Assembly (NCBI RefSeq): GCF_039538765.1 | Contig: NZ_BAABCJ010000005.1 | Location: 1 to 64,000 of the forward strand | From: Zhihengliuella alba | GTDB taxonomy: Bacteria > Actinomycetota > Actinomycetes > Actinomycetales > Micrococcaceae | DNA: 64,000 bases | Direction of reading: 5' to 3' | Part shown: positions 26,306-34,513 of the stretch, one piece after another | How positions within the stretch are numbered: the first letter of the stretch is position 1 | How the letters are laid out: each line of letters begins with the position of its first letter | Position numbers and translations under genes: made by a program | Notes under the pieces: model-generated | The model's database searches: none | The model's input: only the letters and a program-made list of their open reading frames with translations | What the model was told of the DNA's origin: nothing

Positions 26306-27699
26306 CGCTCAAGCAGGCGCAGCAGACATTCACCGAGAAGTTCTCACGATCCCGGTCCATGGCGGACGTCAGTCGTGAGTCGGTGCCCGGCGGCTACAGC
26401 CGGAATTCATTCAACTTCGGCCCGCACGCTGTCTTCGTTTCTCGGGGCGACGGCGCGTACATCGAAACGGTCGACGGGCACCGCTTGCTGGACCTGAACA
26501 ACAACTACACCGTGAACGTCCTGGGTCACCACCACCCAGCGGTCACGAACGCCCTGCTGGAGGCGATCCCCGAGGGCGTGTCCTTCGGCAATCCCGGCAC
26601 CCACGAAGCCGACCTGGCCCGGCTGCTCATCGAACGCATCCCCTCGGTGAAGAAGGTGCAGTTCTCCTGCTCGGCCACCGAGTCCTGCATGACCGCGGTC
26701 CGCTTGGCCCGCGCCCACACGGGGCGCACCCGAATCGCGAAGTTCGAGGGCGGTTACCACGGCTTCAGCGACGTGCTGCAGGTGTCGGCCCACCCCGCGC
26801 CGGATGCGGCCGGAAGCGCTGCCGACCCGGTCGCCCTCCCGGACAGCGGCGGCATTCCTTCCCACGACGTGGACAACATCGTGGTCCTGACCCAGAACGA
26901 CCTGGCCGGCACGGAACGGATCCTGCGGGCCCACGCCGAGGATCTGAGCTGCGTGATCGTGGAACTCCAGAGTGGGGCCGGCGGCATGGTGGTCCTGGAC
27001 CAGGAGTTCGTGCAGATGCTCCGCGACGTCACCCGCGAACTCGGCATCGTGCTCATTTTCGACGAGACCATCAGCCTGCGCGCCAGCATCAACGGCCTCC
27101 AAGGTCTGTATGGCATCTCCCCGGACCTGACGGTCATGGGGAAAGTCATCGGCGGCGGCCTTCCGCTCGGCGCCGTCGGAGGGGCGGCTTCCATCATGAA
27201 CGCCCTCCAGGACGGGCGCGTGTCCATCTCCGGCACGCACCACGGACACAAGCTCTCCGTGATTGCCGGTACCGCCTGCATGACCGAACTGGATGAAGCA
27301 GCCTTCACCCGATTGAATGGATTCGCTCGGCGCATCGCCGACGAACTCAACACGTGGAGCCAGGCAAGGAACAGCCCGTTCCGCATCCACGGGCGCGGCT
27401 TCTCCCACCTGGGATACGCCTACATGGCCACCCCCGGCGACGTGGTCCGCACCCACCGCGACTATTGGCGGGTTGTCGATGGCGAGCGGACCCAGACCAT
27501 CTCGCTGGAGCTCGCCAACCGCGGCTACTTTCCGGTGCACCGCGGGGAGATGTCGCTGTCGCTGGCGATGACCGACGAAGACATCACGGGGCTGATCGAG
27601 ACGCTCAAGTCGATCGTCTCCGATATCGAAGCCGCGGAGTCCAACGGCGAGCGCGAGGCAGGTGGCGCCGCCGATTCCGTCGCCGAGCCGGCGCTCTAG
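26302..27699 (+). CDS. Class III PLP-dependent aminotransferase (glutamate-1-semialdehyde aminomutase-like)
   Basis: A 465-aa fold-type I aminotransferase. It shows the GSAM-like opening SVPGGYSRNSFNFGP, HHHPAVTNALLEAIPEG, FEGGYHGFSD, LIFDETISLR (cofactor Asp) and MGKVIGGGLPLGAVGG (PLP-binding Lys). True hemL is usually followed by haem genes; here the neighbours are a permease, LysR and an aldehyde dehydrogenase, so a catabolic omega-amine or amino-acid transaminase is more likely. The start is uncertain: TTG 26302 (overlapping the leader ORF) or GTG 26293, both with weak sites. The C-terminal 20 residues are Ala/Glu-rich. Confidence 0.85.
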   Translation: MTLKQAQQTFTEKFSRSRSMADVSRESVPGGYSRNSFNFGPHAVFVSRGDGAYIETVDGHRLLDLNNNYTVNVLGHHHPAVTNALLEAIPEGVSFGNPGTHEADLARLLIERIPSVKKVQFSCSATESCMTAVRLARAHTGRTRIAKFEGGYHGFSDVLQVSAHPAPDAAGSAADPVALPDSGGIPSHDVDNIVVLTQNDLAGTERILRAHAEDLSCVIVELQSGAGGMVVLDQEFVQMLRDVTRELGIVLIFDETISLRASINGLQGLYGISPDLTVMGKVIGGGLPLGAVGGAASIMNALQDGRVSISGTHHGHKLSVIAGTACMTELDEAAFTRLNGFARRIADELNTWSQARNSPFRIHGRGFSHLGYAYMATPGDVVRTHRDYWRVVDGERTQTISLELANRGYFPVHRGEMSLSLAMTDEDITGLIETLKSIVSDIEAAESNGEREAGGAADSVAEPAL

Positions 27700-27724
27700 G
27701 CCTGGCGCAACGGGCCCGGCACAT

Positions 27725-27772
27725 AGGCGAGGGGTACGACGCCGGCGCGTGCCGCCGTCGTACCCCTCGCCT
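27725..27772. terminator. Bidirectional terminator between the aminotransferase and pectinesterase genes
   Basis: A perfect 17-bp inverted repeat AGGCGAGGGGTACGACG / CGTCGTACCCCTCGCCT (27725-27741 with 27756-27772, 14-nt loop) between two convergent genes. Confidence 0.85.
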
Positions 27773-27801
27773 GGCGTTGCGCCCAGGTCCGGCCGGACGA
27801 C

Positions 27802-29685
27802 TCAGGTGTAGCTGAGGAGAGCCGTGCTGTCCGCCGCGGTGCCCGCCAGCTGGGGTGACCAGCCGTCGCCGCCGGCGAGGTAGGCCGCGGCCGTGAACTC
27901 GGCCGCCTCGGCGACGGAGAGCTGCGGCCGGTCCGGGCTCACGGCGGAGCCGGGGCCGCTGTTGTGGAACTCCGCGAAGCGGGCCTGCTTCCAGGAGAAG
28001 CCGCTCATGTCCGTCCACGGCGAGGACTTGACGTGCGCACCGAGCCGGGAGTCGCGCACCAGGACCTGCGCGATCGCGTCCGGGTCGCCGCCCGGGTGCC
28101 ACGGGCGGCCGAGGTGCACGGTCCGGCTCGGGGCGGGCGAGGCGAACTCGCAGCCGTCGAACAGGTACCCGTGCTGGATGGACTTGTCCACGCTGTTGGC
28201 GGTGACGTACCCGTTGTTGGACTCGCCGCGGTCGAGGGAGACGATCCGGCAGGAGTCGAACACGGCGGTGCCGCGGCCGAAGATGAAGTCGACGTCCCCC
28301 TCCACGTGGCAGGAGTCGAAGAGGAAGCGCGCCTGCACGCCCGTGTCCGGCGAATTGACGTAGAGCGTGTCCTGGTTGCCCAGGCAGCGCACGTTGCGCA
28401 GCACCGAGAAGTCGCCCGCGAGCCGCAGCGCCACCGCCTGCCGGCTGGTGATCTCCGGGTGCGCGGCCTCGTCGAAGTCGTTCGCGAACGTCAGGTTCTC
28501 GGCGTGGAAGTAGGCGGCGTCGACCCGGACGGACGTGCTGCCCGTGGTCCCGTACGTGCCGCCGTCCGGGTGCGGGGTGCCGGACGCGTTGTCGTAGACC
28601 AGCACGGTGTCCTGAGGCTTCCCGCCGAGGCCGAGGAACGTGATCCGCTCCTTGTCCGAGCGCACCCGGACCACCTCACGGTACGTCCCGGACTGGATCC
28701 GAATGACGGTGCGCTGGCTGCTGCGCGAGGCCACTGAGTCGACGGCGGCCTGCACGGACGTGTAGGCACCGCCCGGGCCGACGTCGATCACCCGCACGTC
28801 GTCCACGGGCCGTTCCGGCGGCCAGTAGGTCTCGGTGAGCGGGTCGATCTCCACCTCGAAACGCGTGAACCAGCTGCCCGGCGTGATGCCCTGCGCCACG
28901 AGGTCGCCGGCCACGAGCCGGGCGACGGCGAGCGCGCCGACGGCGTGGAAGTGCGTGTTGTCCTCGCTTCCGTCCGGGAACTGGGGGTGCTCGCCGGGTG
29001 TGAGGTGCAGGAAGTGGGACAGGGTCCCCTCCGGACCGAGCTGCTGCCACAGCCGCAGCGACAGCTCGGTCAGGTCGACGAGCGGCGTGCCCGTCGCCGC
29101 GGCGAGCTCGCGCATCGCCCGCGGGTACTCGCCGTGGGACGTGCGGGCGTTGCCCGCCGCATCGAATCGGCGCCGCTCCACCGGGGTGACCAGGACGGGG
29201 TTCGCCCCACGCGAGCGCGCTCCGTCGATGTAGCGGGTCAGGTACTCCTTGTAGGTGGTGTCCGGGTCTGTACCGCGGTTCGGGTCGGACGTCTTGGAAT
29301 CGTTGTGTCCGAAAGAGATGAGCAGGGTGTCGCCGGACTGCATCAGGGGCAGCACGGCATCCAGCTTGCCGGCGTCCGCGAAGCTCTTGGACGAGGCGCC
29401 GGACCACGCGTAGTCGAACACGGACACCTTGCCGCCGGTCAGCAGTGGCAGGGCCTGGCCCCACCCCGTGCGGGGGCGCAGACCGTGCTCGTAGGCGCTG
29501 GCCGTCGAGTCCCCGACGACGAACACCACGGGGTCGCGGCGCGGGGCGGTCGACGCGGCAGCCGTCGCCGGGGTTCCGGGCGCGGCCAGCGCGCCGTGGG
29601 CGCCGGTGCCGACGAGGACCGCGGATCCGGCGGCCAGGCCGAGCGTGCGCAGGATGGCGCGGCGGGAGAGCGTGGGGACGTCCAT
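27802..29685 (-). CDS. Two-domain secreted pectin esterase: SGNH acetylesterase plus CE8 pectin methylesterase
   Basis: A 627-aa exported protein. A twin-arginine signal (SRRAILRTLGLAAGSAVL) occupies about residues 7-35. Residues about 50-275 form an SGNH/GDSL esterase like rhamnogalacturonan acetylesterases (GDSTAS, GHNDS, DNTHFHAVGA with catalytic Asp/His). Residues about 295-605 form a CE8 beta-helix (GTYREVVRV, SRQAVALRLAGD, GNQDTLYV, GDVDFIFGRG with catalytic Asp, HLGRPWHPGG). It would remove acetyl and methyl groups from pectin outside the cell. The start ATG overlaps the stop of the upstream pectate lyase (TGATG). Confidence 0.92.
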   Translation of the reverse strand: MDVPTLSRRAILRTLGLAAGSAVLVGTGAHGALAAPGTPATAAASTAPRRDPVVFVVGDSTASAYEHGLRPRTGWGQALPLLTGGKVSVFDYAWSGASSKSFADAGKLDAVLPLMQSGDTLLISFGHNDSKTSDPNRGTDPDTTYKEYLTRYIDGARSRGANPVLVTPVERRRFDAAGNARTSHGEYPRAMRELAAATGTPLVDLTELSLRLWQQLGPEGTLSHFLHLTPGEHPQFPDGSEDNTHFHAVGALAVARLVAGDLVAQGITPGSWFTRFEVEIDPLTETYWPPERPVDDVRVIDVGPGGAYTSVQAAVDSVASRSSQRTVIRIQSGTYREVVRVRSDKERITFLGLGGKPQDTVLVYDNASGTPHPDGGTYGTTGSTSVRVDAAYFHAENLTFANDFDEAAHPEITSRQAVALRLAGDFSVLRNVRCLGNQDTLYVNSPDTGVQARFLFDSCHVEGDVDFIFGRGTAVFDSCRIVSLDRGESNNGYVTANSVDKSIQHGYLFDGCEFASPAPSRTVHLGRPWHPGGDPDAIAQVLVRDSRLGAHVKSSPWTDMSGFSWKQARFAEFHNSGPGSAVSPDRPQLSVAEAAEFTAAAYLAGGDGWSPQLAGTAADSTALLSYT

Positions 29686-31091
29686 CAGCGATCACCCTCC
29701 GCGCTTCCGGCGGTGAGGATGGGTCCGGCCGTGCGCTCGAGCAGCGCCGGCAGCGCCTGCGGGGCGTGGACCGTGGTGCGCAGCTGCGGGGTCCAGGACG
29801 TGTCGACGGCGAGCTGCTGGGAGGCGTCGACGGAGGCGTTGTGGGCGGCCAGCAGATCCGTCCGCTTCCCGTCCACCAGGTTGTTCGCCGTGTAGATGCC
29901 GGTGCCCCGCCAGTTCTTGATGACGCTGGAGGCCTCGACGCCCTCGATCGCGTTGTCGGTGACGTGCAGGTGGGACTCGACGCCGGCGCCGAAGAGGTAG
30001 CTGTACTCGACCGGTGCGTCGTCGGTGGAGACGAAGTGGTTGTTGTAGACGTCCACCTGGCCGTAGCGGACGCGCGGGGCGCGCTGGCCGATGTCCTCGA
30101 ACACGTTGTGGTGGATGGTGACCTTCAGTTTCCCGGGGTCGCCGCGGGTCGGCGAGTCGGTGGAGCCGATCAGCATCAGCTTGTCGTGGTCCTCGAACCG
30201 GTTGTAGGACATGGTCACGTAGTTGGAGCCGTTGGTGACATCGACGGCGCCGTCGTGCATCTGGAAGGGGCGGCCGAAGTACTCGGGGAGCTGGTCGTCG
30301 AAGTTCGGCGCGTCGGTGAACGTGCTGTGGTCGATCCAGACGTGGGTGGAGCCGTTGATGACCTGCAGCAGGTCGTACTCGCTGTTCCAGTTGCCGGTGT
30401 CGCCGTCGGTGGGGTCCCAGGCGGGGAAGCAGTCCTTGGAGTCGCTGATGGTCAGGTTGCGGACGATCACGTTGTGCTCGCCGTTGATGCGCAGGGCGGC
30501 ACCGGTGATGCCGCTGTCCGGATCGGCCCCGACCAGGGTGGTGTTGCTGGGGATGTCCCAGCGGATGTAGTCCTGCTGGTTGCTCGCGGCGGCCCGCCGC
30601 GCGTCCTCCTGCGGCCCGGAGGGCTCCTCCTCCCAGCCCCAGACCGCGGGATCGTAGGCGGCGAGGTAGGCCTCGAGGCTGTACCCGGTGCCGGCGGCGT
30701 AGGCGTCGCAGGTCTGCGGGGCGCCGCCCGCGTCCTCGCTGGCGTCGATGACGCCGTGGACGCGGATGATCTTCTCGTCGTCACCCGCCTCGAGGGCGGC
30801 GAGCAGCTCGCTCCGGGAGTCGACGTCGTACACGCGGTCCGCTGCGGCGGCGGCGCCGCCGGTGGTGCCGCCGTCGGCCGCGGCCCAGCCGTCACCGTCG
30901 GGGAGAACCTGCCGCTCGAGCGGTGTCCGGGCGGTCTGGCCCGTGGGGTCCGCCTGGGGGCTGGGCCCCTCGGCTCCGGCCGCGGCCGCGGCGCCCGTGC
31001 CGAGGAGCGCGGCCGCGAGGAGGCCGGCCGCCGCGGTGCGGGCGCGGTGGTGAGTGCTGCGGTGTCTTGCGGTGATGATTCGCCGTGCCAT
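29685..31091 (-). CDS. Secreted pectate lyase, polysaccharide lyase family 1
   Basis: A 468-aa secreted enzyme with a signal peptide (about residues 15-42, TAAAGLLAAALLGTGAAAAA) and a right-handed beta-helix. Family marks are GADPDSGITGAALRI, VIVRNLTISD, VWIDHSTFTDAPNFDDQ (Ca-binding acids), SYNRFEDHDKLMLIGS, VTIHHNVFED and the catalytic arginine stretch QRAPRVRYG. It cleaves de-esterified polygalacturonate, acting with the esterase translated next. Start ATG 31091 was chosen because the signal peptide begins there; 27 additional residues upstream in frame would be charged and unlikely. An AG-rich GAAAGAGACGAG stretch precedes it. Confidence 0.92.
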   Translation of the reverse strand: MARRIITARHRSTHHRARTAAAGLLAAALLGTGAAAAAGAEGPSPQADPTGQTARTPLERQVLPDGDGWAAADGGTTGGAAAAADRVYDVDSRSELLAALEAGDDEKIIRVHGVIDASEDAGGAPQTCDAYAAGTGYSLEAYLAAYDPAVWGWEEEPSGPQEDARRAAASNQQDYIRWDIPSNTTLVGADPDSGITGAALRINGEHNVIVRNLTISDSKDCFPAWDPTDGDTGNWNSEYDLLQVINGSTHVWIDHSTFTDAPNFDDQLPEYFGRPFQMHDGAVDVTNGSNYVTMSYNRFEDHDKLMLIGSTDSPTRGDPGKLKVTIHHNVFEDIGQRAPRVRYGQVDVYNNHFVSTDDAPVEYSYLFGAGVESHLHVTDNAIEGVEASSVIKNWRGTGIYTANNLVDGKRTDLLAAHNASVDASQQLAVDTSWTPQLRTTVHAPQALPALLERTAGPILTAGSAEGDR

Positions 31092-31200
31092 GGAGGGTCT
31101 CGTCTCTTTCCGCCGTTGGAATGAAAACTGCGGCGCTCCGGGGCGAGAGGATGCGAGTGTGATGCCCGTCACCGGTGGAGCGCTGCTCAGGAACCTAGCA

Positions 31201-31212
31201 GCAAGCGCTTTC
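31201..31212. promoter_or_regulatory. LacI-family-like operator upstream of the pectin operon
   Basis: GCAAGCGCTTTC contains the perfect AAGCGCTT core (31203-31210) typical of LacI/CcpA-type operators. It lies about 110 bp upstream of the pectate lyase start, in an intergenic stretch otherwise without features. No LacI-family gene is in the window. Confidence 0.5.
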
Positions 31213-31313
31213 CCGGCGGGAGGGTCGATACTCGATCGGCACGGCGCGAGTCCCTCAGGGACGCAGCGGGCCGCGGCCGGCGGACAGCCCGGACGGGCGG
31301 TCCGACCGGGCTG

Positions 31314-31946
31314 TCAGGCGAGCGCCAGCCGTTCGACGAGCAGAGCCGCACCGATCGCGATCATCGCCGCACCGGACAGCCTGGAGACCAGTCGCGCCGC
31401 CGCGGGCCGCGGCGCCAGGAGCCGGCGGGCCGCGAAGCCGACCGTCGCGTAGACGGCGGCGCAGCTGAACACGTGCACCACGCCGAGGGCGCCGATCTGC
31501 CCGGGGACGGGCCAGGGCCCCGCGGCGTCCGTGAACTGCGGCAGCAGGGCCACGAAGAGCAGGAAGACCTTGGGGTTGAGACCGCTGATGCCGGCCCCCT
31601 TGACGAACTGGAGCCGCACGCCGGCGGTGGCCTCGGGGAGGCCTCCCGCCGGGCCCAGCGCCGGCGCCGCGGGCCGGAGGAGCGCCCCGGCGCCGAGCCA
31701 AACGAGATACGCGCACCCGGCGACGGTCAGGGCCGTCAGCGCCCATGGACGTGCCGCCAGTAGCGCCCCGACGCCGGCGGCGACGAGTCCGACGACGAGC
31801 AGATGCCCGGCGAGCAGCCCGCCCACGGCGGGCGCGACCGAGCGGTGCCGGATCCCGGCGCTCATGGCGTACGCCCAGTCGGCTCCGGGCGTGACGACGA
31901 ACAGCAGCGACACCAACCAGAACCCCAGCACAGCCTGCGCGTCCAT
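31314..31946 (-). CDS. LysE/RhtB-family amino acid exporter
   Basis: A 210-aa membrane protein with six hydrophobic segments. The family opening is LVSLLFVVTPGADWAYAMSAGIRHRS (key part TPGADWAYAM), followed by FVKGAGISGLNPKVFLLFVALLPQFT (key part LNPKVFLLFVALLPQF). It exports amino acids or similar compounds. It is divergent from an Lrp/AsnC regulator, a standard pairing in which Lrp senses the exported amino acid and activates the exporter. Confidence 0.9.
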   Translation of the reverse strand: MDAQAVLGFWLVSLLFVVTPGADWAYAMSAGIRHRSVAPAVGGLLAGHLLVVGLVAAGVGALLAARPWALTALTVAGCAYLVWLGAGALLRPAAPALGPAGGLPEATAGVRLQFVKGAGISGLNPKVFLLFVALLPQFTDAAGPWPVPGQIGALGVVHVFSCAAVYATVGFAARRLLAPRPAAARLVSRLSGAAMIAIGAALLVERLALA

Positions 31947-32054
31947 CGCGGCGACCCCCTCCTCCGGGCCGCCCCGTGCGGCCCACCGAGGAGACTAGGC
32001 GGGAAACAGCCGAAGGTGTTCTCAACGTGTGCCGCCCGATGGCAGTTTTTGAGG

Positions 32055-32060
32055 GATAAT
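32055..32060 (+). promoter_or_regulatory. -10 element of a leaderless lrp-type promoter
   Basis: GATAAT ends 7 nt before the ATG at 32068, the same geometry as the leaderless promoters at 18828 and 7892. The -35 is not clear, as expected for a regulated promoter. Confidence 0.5.
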
Positions 32061-32067
32061 CTTGCGC

Positions 32068-32535
32068 ATGGACGGTATTGACCGGAAGATTCTTGCGGAG
32101 CTGCAGCGCGACGGCCGCCTGACCGTCACGGAGCTGGCCGAACGCGTGCAGCTCAGCGTCTCGCCGTGCCACCGCCGGCTGCGTGCCCTGGAGCGCTCCG
32201 GGGCCATCGCCGGGTACCGCGCGCAGCTGGACGCCTCGGTCCTCGGCCTGACGTTCGACGCACTGGTCTTCGTCAACATGAGCACCACCGCCCGGGAGCG
32301 GATCGAGGCGTTCGAGGAGGCGGTCGCCGCGATCGAGTATGTGGTCCAGGCCCAGCGCCTCTTCGGCAGCCCGGACTACCTCCTGCGGGTCGTCGCAGCG
32401 GACCTGCCGCACTTCCAGCGCATCTACGACGACGAGCTCACCACCCTGCCGGGCGTGCAGAACCTCAACTCGACCCTGGTCATGAAGAGCATCGTCGAGC
32501 AGCGCGACCTGCCTCTGGGTGGGAATCGGGTCTAG
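32068..32535 (+). CDS. Lrp/AsnC-family transcriptional regulator
   Basis: A 155-aa regulator. The N-terminal helix-turn-helix is IDRKILAELQRDGRLTVTELAERVQLSVSPCHRRLRALE (key parts ELAERVQLS, PCHRRLRALE), followed by an RAM ligand domain (LDASVLGLTFDALVFVNM, VVQAQRLFGSPDYLLRVVA, LPGVQNLNSTLVMKSIV). It is divergent from the LysE-type exporter and likely controls it in response to an amino acid. The ATG at 32068 is preferred to TTG 32062 because of the -10 spacing. Confidence 0.92.
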   Translation: MDGIDRKILAELQRDGRLTVTELAERVQLSVSPCHRRLRALERSGAIAGYRAQLDASVLGLTFDALVFVNMSTTARERIEAFEEAVAAIEYVVQAQRLFGSPDYLLRVVAADLPHFQRIYDDELTTLPGVQNLNSTLVMKSIVEQRDLPLGGNRV

Positions 32536-32611
32536 CGGAGGAGTCGTCCCGTGCGCCGGCCAGGCGCCGGCCCGCCCATGCGACGGGCGGCGCCACGGGC
32601 CGGCCGGCGGA

Positions 32612-32818
32612 TCAGTCGTCCACCCACTCCAGGATGTCGCCGGGCTGGCAGTCCAGGACCTTGCAGATGGCCTCGAGCGTACTGAAGCGGATGGCCTTGG
32701 CCCGGCCGTTCTTCAGGACGGCGACGTTCGCGGGGGTCAGGCCCACACGCTCGGCGAACTCCCCCACCGGCATCTTGCGCTTGGCCAGCTCGACGTCGAG
32801 CCGCACGACGATCGCCAT
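32612..32818 (-). CDS. Small XRE-family (YozG-like) helix-turn-helix regulator
   Basis: A 68-aa Cro/C1-type DNA-binding protein: MAIVVRLDVELAKRKMPVGEFAERVGLTPANVAVLKNGRAKAIRFSTLEAICKVLDCQPGDILEW spans the whole HTH_26 fold (key parts EFAERVGLTPANVAVLKNG, LEAICKVLDCQPGD). Its ATG overlaps the stop of the DUF2975 gene (TGATG). DUF2975 plus this small regulator is a recurring two-gene unit in Gram-positives. The membrane protein may modulate the regulator. Target genes unknown. Confidence 0.9.
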   Translation of the reverse strand: MAIVVRLDVELAKRKMPVGEFAERVGLTPANVAVLKNGRAKAIRFSTLEAICKVLDCQPGDILEWVDD

Positions 32819-33312
32819 CAGATGACCCCTTCCATGTCCGAGCGCAGGCGGGTGGCCTGGCGCAGCAGAGCGCGCATCACGAGGATGAGCAGGAAGAGGA
32901 CCAGGCCGCCGAGCCCGACGACGCCGAGTGCGATCACCATCCCCGGCGCCACTTCTTCGCCGGGACCGTACGCCACGAGGCCCGCGAAGAGGCCCAGGCA
33001 CCCCCACAGGACCAGTGCGACGGCGATCGCCCACAAGATGCCGTCCACCCAGCGGAAGGCGCTCTCTGAGAAGATCTCGCCCTCTTTGACCATGGAGAGC
33101 AGGCGCCACGTGCACGCGAGCACCACCTGCACGCAGAGGATCTCCACGATGAAGAAGGCGATGAACGGGATCCGCAGTGCGGCCGCGGGCGTGCCGTCCT
33201 CGCCCATGTCGTGGAACTGGCCGGGGACCATGAGGCACTGCGCCACCAGCAGGCCCGCGAACAGCAGGACCATGAGCACGCGGAGCGGCGTGACGAGTCG
33301 GTTGTCGATCAT
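32818..33312 (-). CDS. DUF2975 membrane protein
   Basis: A 164-aa protein with four hydrophobic segments (about 10-28, 45-68, 92-115 and 122-148) and the DUF2975 landmarks FFIVEILCVQVVLACTWRLLSMVKEGEIFSESAFRWVDGI (key parts LLSMVKEGEIFSE, FRWVDGI). It is translated with the downstream XRE regulator. Function unknown. By analogy with other membrane protein/HTH pairs it may sequester the regulator, which is inference. Confidence 0.88.
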   Translation of the reverse strand: MIDNRLVTPLRVLMVLLFAGLLVAQCLMVPGQFHDMGEDGTPAAALRIPFIAFFIVEILCVQVVLACTWRLLSMVKEGEIFSESAFRWVDGILWAIAVALVLWGCLGLFAGLVAYGPGEEVAPGMVIALGVVGLGGLVLFLLILVMRALLRQATRLRSDMEGVI

Positions 33313-33359
33313 GAGTCGATTCTCGACGAGAACCTATCGAAAGTCAACAGGTATCTCGC

Positions 33360-33914
33360 TCAAAGCGGGCTCGCGGGACCCGCTACCTCAAGGACGGCTC
33401 GACTGTAGTCGTCACCGAAGTCGATCCGCGTCAGATGCCGGTACTTCACCTTCGTGAAGAAGTCGTTCCACGTGCAATCTGGGTCGATCATTCGCACCAG
33501 GACGGACTTCTGCCCTACTTCCGACACGGCCGCGATCCACAGCATGTCCGGCCGTCGGGCTTCCTCGTGCAGAGCCAGAACCGGGGCCTGCTCGGCGATG
33601 CCGGGAAGGAATCCGAGCGGTCCGTCGAGGTCGAGGGGTCGGGCCGGGCCGGACGGCGGCCAAGCCTCGCGTCCCCGCAGGGCCGGGAGAAAGGTGGGAT
33701 CGACCTTGACCCGGTGGATGTCCTCGAGTCGCAGGAGCGTGAACCCATCGAAGTAGGCAGCGTCCCGCAATGATGCGAGTAGCACCCAGTGCGCCCCCAG
33801 TTCAAGCACGATGCCGAGCACCTCTTCCTGCACGTCGAACCGGCGCCGGACGACGACCGGCACTTGCTCGGCCGCCGACCGTCGCAGGCGAACACGGATC
33901 TTCCTAGACGACAT
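33360..33914 (-). CDS. Hypothetical protein, lower GC than surroundings
   Basis: A 184-aa soluble protein I do not recognise. It has a basic N-terminus (SSRKIRVRLRRSAAEQ), alternating beta-rich stretches (LGIVLELGAHWVLLASLRDA, FTLLRLEDIHRVKVDP) and no membrane segment. The pattern of a regulatory-looking sandwich with 'DGFTLLRLEDI' is reminiscent of small uncharacterised domain proteins of phage-like or toxin-immunity neighbourhoods, but I cannot name a family. By-eye GC is about 60%, well below neighbours, which hints at horizontal gain. The start is uncertain: ATG 33914, or GTG 33932 in frame. Confidence 0.6.
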   Translation of the reverse strand: MSSRKIRVRLRRSAAEQVPVVVRRRFDVQEEVLGIVLELGAHWVLLASLRDAAYFDGFTLLRLEDIHRVKVDPTFLPALRGREAWPPSGPARPLDLDGPLGFLPGIAEQAPVLALHEEARRPDMLWIAAVSEVGQKSVLVRMIDPDCTWNDFFTKVKYRHLTRIDFGDDYSRAVLEVAGPASPL

Positions 33915-33982
33915 GCTCTTCTTCACCGCCACATCGTCCCATGGGACGAAACACAACAGGCCGTCGCCTCAGACGCCGTCGA

Positions 33983-34405
33983 CTAGAGACCCGTATACGT
34001 GCAAGTGCTTCGCCGCAGGCTCCAGCGGCGCCCCTCCGTCTCGACTGTCAGCGTCGGCACCGAGCGTCGCCGGATGAGATTGGGACGGTACGTGATCTGA
34101 CCCTCCCCACGAAAGCAGGCGAGGATGAGATGCGCGAGTTCACGAATCTCGATTGCCTTCTCGACCTCGCTGTCGCCGTAGGCGAAGAGAGTGACCCCGA
34201 CATCTAGGTCCAGGATGCGAGCATCGAACCAGTCGTGACTGGCGCGCAGTTCTGCGCGACGAATCCGCGCATCGACGCCTTCCTCTGCGCTCAACAGGAG
34301 ACCGTGCACGTGCGAGTCGCAAGCAAGTTCCCGCCACTTCACGGATTCACCGTCGAAGACCTCGGCGACGGTCCCGTGCAGCAGTTGTTGGATGTTGATG
34401 GTCAC
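33983..34405 (-). CDS. Hypothetical protein, lower GC than surroundings
   Basis: A 140-aa protein of unknown family starting at GTG 34405 (MTINIQQLLHGTVAEVFDG). It looks like an alternating alpha/beta fold with VTLFAYGDSEVEKAIEIRELAHLILACFRGEGQI near the C-terminus (key part EIRELAHLILACFRG) and a basic tail. GC is near 60%. It lies just upstream of another lower-GC hypothetical gene in the same orientation, and together they close the accessory region before hpt. No function can be offered. Confidence 0.55.
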   Translation of the reverse strand: MTINIQQLLHGTVAEVFDGESVKWRELACDSHVHGLLLSAEEGVDARIRRAELRASHDWFDARILDLDVGVTLFAYGDSEVEKAIEIRELAHLILACFRGEGQITYRPNLIRRRSVPTLTVETEGRRWSLRRSTCTYTGL

Positions 34406-34513
34406 GGCTCAAGCTTGGCACGGCCTTCTGGCCAGCCACTCCGGGCAGGCCTAGCTAGGCCTCCGCGGTGCTTGAGCGCGACCTCGTGCCGCGGTCGCGA
34501 CCGAGCGAGACGC

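Noticed and set aside
26302..27699. Assignment of the aminotransferase as hemL
   Set aside because: Although the sequence is GSAM-like, the neighbours are catabolic and no haem gene is near, so the symbol is withheld.
10161..34513. Prophage or integrative element
   Set aside because: No integrase, recombinase, phage structural gene, tRNA target or flanking direct repeat was found; the genes are metabolic. It is described only as an accessory block.
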